A stretch of DNA of 14,968 nt. Source: Microcaldota archaeon (GTDB lineage: Archaea > Micrarchaeota > Micrarchaeia > Anstonellales > Anstonellaceae). Under the pieces are notes generated by a model. The model made no database searches and had not been told where the DNA came from. It saw only the letters and a program-made list of their open reading frames with translations. Below, piece by piece: positions 13,207-14,968 of this stretch (position 1 is its first letter; each line of letters starts with the position of its first letter). The translations under genes and the position numbers were made by a program. The stretch lies in the NCBI GenBank assembly GCA_026413805.1, contig JAOAKE010000018.1, positions 1-14,968 on the forward strand, written 5' to 3'.

Positions 13207-13211
13207 GCCCG

Positions 13212-13733
13212 CTATTGCTTGGCTGCCACTTTCCCGAATTTGAAATATGGCTGGCTTGTTGCGCTTTCAAGCTTCTCAAAGACAATCTGCGAAATCCTCA
13301 TCCCTTCATGGATGGTTACAGGAAAGGGCGCAAAATTCACAATTTCAAGCACTTGGTGGTTTTGCGAGCCTGGCTGGACAAGGGCAGAGGTAACATGCAC
13401 TGCCAGCCCCATCCTCGCATATCGGCTGCGCCCCTCCAACGTCCCAATCATGCCATCAGGCATGAATATCTTCTCCTTTGTTATCCCAAGGCACATCCCG
13501 CCTGAAGGAAGGGTAATTTTCTTTGCTCGCACTTCCCTCATCGCACTGGCAAAGCCCACCCTTGCCAAATCCACAGCCTTTTTCCCAACAAGATGCTTTT
13601 TGAAAACCCAAAACCTTCCATCCAGCGTCAGGTCTACTGAGGCAGGCCCTATTTGGCTATCAGAAATGGGCGGCTCAAAGCGGAGCTTTCCGCTCTTTAT
13701 TGCCTTTTTGATGTCCCTGTCTGACAATGCCAT
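13212..13733 (-). CDS. dcd: dCTP deaminase (dUTPase-superfamily)
   Basis: The 173-residue protein matches the dCTP deaminase family. Visible motifs are IGPASVDLTL at 28-37, LEGRSRYARMGLAVHVTS at 99-116, and NHQVLEIVN at 125-133 with the probable catalytic E130. EGMRISQIVFEKL near 143-155 then follows as the last core strand. The enzyme deaminates dCTP to dUTP, or in some archaea goes on to dUMP, feeding thymidylate synthesis. The motif GRSS is GRSR here, a change in the nucleotide-binding loop. The C-terminal tail is short. ATG 13731-13733 is the natural start, right behind a TATA box. It diverges from the HTH regulator across 128 bases. The dUTPase-like paralogue at 10177 could take the dUTP product. 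Confidence 0.85.
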   Translation of the reverse strand: MALSDRDIKKAIKSGKLRFEPPISDSQIGPASVDLTLDGRFWVFKKHLVGKKAVDLARVGFASAMREVRAKKITLPSGGMCLGITKEKIFMPDGMIGTLEGRSRYARMGLAVHVTSALVQPGSQNHQVLEIVNFAPFPVTIHEGMRISQIVFEKLESATSQPYFKFGKVAAKQ

Positions 13734-13752
13734 GCCTCAAAACTCAAAGGCA

Positions 13753-13766
13753 AATGATATAACTTT
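13753..13766 (-). promoter_or_regulatory. TATA-like box for the dCTP deaminase gene
   Basis: Read on the minus strand, AAAGTTATATCATT is centred about 26 bases before the ATG at 13733. A leaderless or nearly leaderless transcript is expected, since only GAGG directly abuts the ATG. Confidence 0.5.
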
Positions 13767-13816
13767 TTTCTCTAGGCTTTTCGTTATGTGTCTAATGAAA
13801 GTTCGGCACAAAGGCA

Positions 13817-13827
13817 GCTTTAAAAGC
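13817..13827 (+). promoter_or_regulatory. TATA-like box for the HTH regulator gene
   Basis: GCTTTAAAAGC at 13817-13827 is centred near 13822, about 40 bases before GTG 13862. The predicted transcript start near 13848 falls in the middle of the inverted repeat at 13841-13860. Confidence 0.45.
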
Positions 13828-13840
13828 ATTCTGCACTTAA

Positions 13841-13860
13841 TTAAATCCAAGGGGATTTAA
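13841..13860. repeat. Perfect 8-bp inverted repeat, candidate operator of the HTH regulator
   Basis: TTAAATCC (13841-13848), a 4-base spacer and GGATTTAA (13853-13860) form a perfect dyad. It ends one base before the GTG start of the regulator gene and covers the expected transcription start. A dimeric HTH protein bound there would block its own transcription. The symmetry is seen; the regulatory role is inferred. Confidence 0.5.
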
Positions 13861-13861
13861 G

Positions 13862-14545
13862 GTGGAGAAGATAAAAAACGAAATAGCCGGAGAGATAACC
13901 CTAAGCCCCACGCCAGGCTCAACCATGAAAAAATGGCGCGAGATATTTGCAATCACCCAGGCCGAGCTTGCAAGCGTGCTGAAAATTTCACCATCAACCA
14001 TCTCAGATTATGAGGGCAACAGGCGAAAATCGCCAGGCTCAGGGGTAATAAAGCGATTTGTGAATGCCCTTATACAAATTGACACCGAGCGCGGCAGCCC
14101 AATCCTCTCCAAGCTCCAGCAGGGAGTGGAAAAGACCGACCAATACTTTGAGCTGCACGAGTTTGCCACCTCAATATCTGCCCTTGACTTTCAAAAGATG
14201 GTAGGGGGGGTGGTGGTGACAAATGAGGAGCTTATGAAAACAAAGAAGCTCTACGGCTACACTCTCATGGAGAGCCTGAAAATAATCCTTGAAATGCCAT
14301 TCAACCAATTCCCGAAGCTCTACGGCTCAATGTCTGAGCGGGCATTCATCTTCACCCAGGTTTCAACAGGCCGATCGCCAATGGTAGTTATCCGAGTCAC
14401 TCCCATGAAGCCCTCGGTGGTGGTGCTGCACGGAATAAAAGAGGTTGACCCGCTTGCCATAAAGATTGCAGAGCGCGAGCAAATTCCTGTGCTTACCACC
14501 AGCATGGACTTGGGCAAGATACGCGAGTCTCTCAATAAGTTATGA
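13862..14545 (+). CDS. Cro/CI-type HTH transcriptional regulator next to HMG-CoA synthase
   Basis: Residues 22-58 of this 227-residue protein are a Cro/CI-type HTH (MKKWREIFAITQAELASVL, then SPSTISDYEGNRRKSPG). Residues 85-227 form a separate alpha/beta domain whose end (VVLHGI, DPLAIKIAEREQIPVLTTS, MDLGKIRESL) resembles a DRTGG-like ligand-binding fold. I see no catalytic residues. I recall a regulator of this type (COG1709) beside HMG-CoA synthase genes in other archaea, but I could not check this. That would make it a candidate regulator of the mevalonate pathway, sensing an unknown metabolite. GTG 13862 overlaps a GGTGG site, so initiation may rely on a short leader. A perfect inverted repeat just before the start suggests autoregulation. 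HMG-CoA synthase starts 25 bases downstream, probably in the same transcript. Confidence 0.75.
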   Translation: MEKIKNEIAGEITLSPTPGSTMKKWREIFAITQAELASVLKISPSTISDYEGNRRKSPGSGVIKRFVNALIQIDTERGSPILSKLQQGVEKTDQYFELHEFATSISALDFQKMVGGVVVTNEELMKTKKLYGYTLMESLKIILEMPFNQFPKLYGSMSERAFIFTQVSTGRSPMVVIRVTPMKPSVVVLHGIKEVDPLAIKIAEREQIPVLTTSMDLGKIRESLNKL

Positions 14546-14561
14546 TTTTGCAGTTTTGCAG
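14546..14561 (+). repeat. Tandem 8-bp direct repeat in the regulator-HMG-CoA synthase gap
   Basis: TTTTGCAG occurs twice, head to tail, at 14546-14553 and 14554-14561, filling most of the 25-base gap. The second copy continues into GCAGGT, a weak Shine-Dalgarno before ATG 14571. It may be slippage or a small regulatory site. Confidence 0.5.
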
Positions 14562-14570
14562 GTTTTTCCC

Positions 14571-14968
14571 ATGCTGCATTCAGTAGGAATTGTCGGGTAT
14601 GGCGCCTGTGTGCCAAAATACAGGATAAAGGTAGAGGAAATAGCGCGTGTTTGGGGAGAGGAGGGCGAGAGGATAAAAAAGGGCCTCGGGGTATTTGAAA
14701 AATCTGTGCCAGACATTGACGAGGATGCTGCCACCCTGGCAGTAGAGGCGTCGCGAAATGCACTTGCCATGGCAGGGATTGACCCGCAAAAAATAGGCGC
14801 TGTTTATGTGGGCTCAGAGTCCCACCCATATGCTGTCAAGCCCACTGCCACAATAGTTGCAGAGGCAATAGGCGCAACGCCTGAGCTTACTGCTGCTGAC
14901 TTGGAGTTTGCCTGCAAGGCAGGCACAGCAGGCATTCAAATCTGCATGGGGCTGGCTGCTTCTGGGAT
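14571..14968 (+). CDS. hmgB: Hydroxymethylglutaryl-CoA synthase, N-terminal part (cut by window end)
   Basis: The frame is open from ATG 14571 to the window end, giving 132 residues of a protein usually near 350. It has the thiolase fold of archaeal HMG-CoA synthase (COG3425): a VGIVGYGACVPKYRI start, DEDAATLAVEASRNAL, a GAVYVGSESHPYAVKP stretch with the probable general-acid E83, and DLEFACKAGTAG with the probable acyl-enzyme C115. The enzyme condenses acetyl-CoA with acetoacetyl-CoA, the second step of the mevalonate route to archaeal lipids and polyprenols. GCAGGT lies upstream as a weak ribosome site. No ORF stop is seen because the gene leaves the window. In many archaea a thiolase and a DUF35 OB-fold gene follow; they would lie beyond this window. 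Confidence 0.92.
   Translation, partial: MLHSVGIVGYGACVPKYRIKVEEIARVWGEEGERIKKGLGVFEKSVPDIDEDAATLAVEASRNALAMAGIDPQKIGAVYVGSESHPYAVKPTATIVAEAIGATPELTAADLEFACKAGTAGIQICMGLAASG

Noticed and set aside
13219..13860. 213-codon plus-strand open frame opposite the dCTP deaminase gene
   Set aside because: It is antisense to a clear Dcd protein with all family motifs, has a composition typical of a shadow frame, and runs through both promoters of the divergent pair.
1..14968. CRISPR array, tRNA, rRNA, insertion sequence or toxin-antitoxin module
   Set aside because: No spaced direct repeats, cloverleaf sequence, transposase motif or toxin/antitoxin pair was seen, and the gaps between genes are all under about 130 bases.

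Overview
The window looks archaeal. It encodes Alba chromatin protein, aIF5B, a COG2433/DUF460 RNase H-fold protein, an archaeal GlmU-like nucleotidyl/acetyltransferase, a CTP-type polyprenol kinase and archaeal-type HMG-CoA synthase. Many genes have a TATA-like box about 25 nt before the start codon and little or no leader. Within operons, the genes instead carry GGTG/GGAGG Shine-Dalgarno sequences. Small single-domain proteins and tight packing would suit a DPANN archaeon (Diapherotrites/Micrarchaeota-like) or another small-genome euryarchaeal relative. That placement is an inference and was not tested.

Layout. 1-165 is the tail of a membrane protein. 174-729 is a suspicious junction: an Lrp/AsnC-type gene on the minus strand that lacks its N-terminal part lies head to head with a 49-codon plus-strand ORF, with no room for promoters. 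726-1598 (minus) is a six-helix membrane protein, divergently transcribed from the sugar-phosphate nucleotidyltransferase/acetyltransferase at 1659-2912. A compact plus-strand run follows: small membrane protein, short COG2433 protein, Alba, KH-domain protein. Then come independently promoted genes: an unknown 160-residue protein, a CDF metal transporter, an M48 metalloprotease and a degenerate LAGLIDADG-fold protein. A HEAT-repeat/OB-fold protein (7831-8964, minus) abuts the latter with zero spacing. From its divergent promoter starts PAP2 phosphatase, overlapping polyprenol kinase, dUTPase-like protein, aIF5B and a second HEAT-like protein. A dCTP deaminase (minus) is divergent from an HTH regulator that sits directly before the HMG-CoA synthase gene, which is cut by the window end.

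How the genes may work together. The PAP2/kinase pair fits polyprenyl (dolichyl) phosphate recycling. HMG-CoA synthase feeds the mevalonate route that makes those isoprenoids, and the adjacent regulator has a perfect inverted repeat at its own start, suggesting autoregulation. The dUTPase-like and dCTP deaminase proteins share a fold and together would control dUTP and supply dUMP. The GlmU-like enzyme supplies nucleotide sugars. No CRISPR array, tRNA, rRNA, insertion sequence or obvious defence island was seen. Every stretch longer than about 130 bases is accounted for by a gene.
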